Of a stretch of 64,000 nt of DNA, positions 62,573 to 64,000 are shown piece by piece. Both the position numbers and the translations under genes were made by a program. The stretch spans positions 496,001 to 560,000 of the forward strand of contig NZ_JQMW01000009.1 in NCBI RefSeq assembly GCF_000744935.1. Direction: 5' to 3'. The notes below the pieces were generated by a model. That model saw nothing but the letters and a program-made list of their open reading frames with translations, was not told where the DNA came from and ran no database searches. The DNA is from Clostridium sp. KNHs214. GTDB taxonomy: Bacteria; Bacillota; Clostridia; Clostridiales; Clostridiaceae. The stretch's first letter is position 1. Every line of letters begins with the position of its first letter.

Positions 62573-64000
<1,428 letters not shown>

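Overview
The window is chromosomal DNA of a low-GC, anaerobic, spore-forming Firmicute, most likely Clostridium sensu stricto (cluster I). Support comes from the very AT-rich sequence with AGGAGG-type ribosome binding sites, an alpha/beta SASP gene, pyruvate:ferredoxin oxidoreductase beside a flavodoxin, a T-box leader, a c-di-GMP-II riboswitch and a glycyl radical enzyme. I did not assign a species.

Layout. 1-5.5 kb: end of sbcD, then sbcC, then a cysteine desulfidase family gene. 5.5-7.6 kb: a minus-strand group of small unknown proteins (one very Cys-rich), a short mobile element and a decayed gene. 7.6-11.4 kb: two Nudix genes around a YyaL-type protein. 11.4-21.4 kb: two complete regulator/kinase/ABC/permease modules of the antimicrobial-peptide sensing or detoxification type; in both, the histidine kinase is broken by a frameshift. 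21.5-24.7 kb: ldh, then a T-box-controlled argS with a repeat inserted between T-box and gene. 24.8-30 kb: two RNase H-fold (YprB-like) proteins flank a Fur-type feoA-feoB-FeoB-associated operon, a PilZ protein and a HAD phosphatase. 30.1-44.2 kb: a type IV pilus operon (pilB, pilC, pilin, pilM, pilN, pilO, three minor pilin or pseudopilin genes, a large secreted vWA protein, pilD) behind a c-di-GMP-II riboswitch and terminator, with a near-copy of the upstream promoter again downstream of the terminator. 44.2-47.6 kb: gltX with a structured leader, a YbjN-type gene and a DUF2284 gene. 48-52.7 kb: hutU and a YjjI/YjjW glycyl radical enzyme pair. 52.9-64 kb: a GerM-type lipoprotein, a SufS-like aminotransferase, two tiny basic proteins, endonuclease IV, recJ, SASP, murG, a beta-CASP metallo-hydrolase, flavodoxin and the first 476 codons of PFOR.

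The most notable unlabelled structure is a family of palindromic, MITE-like elements. Family A has six copies, from a 312-bp near-perfect giant palindrome down to a 37-bp minimal form. Four copies are flanked by exact 7-bp AT-rich target duplications and a fifth by a 6/7 match. Family B has two copies of about 150-165 bp and one 19-bp stub. No transposase is present in the window. The best regulatory story is c-di-GMP control of pili: an aptamer whose P1 stem competes with the terminator, next to a PilZ protein gene.
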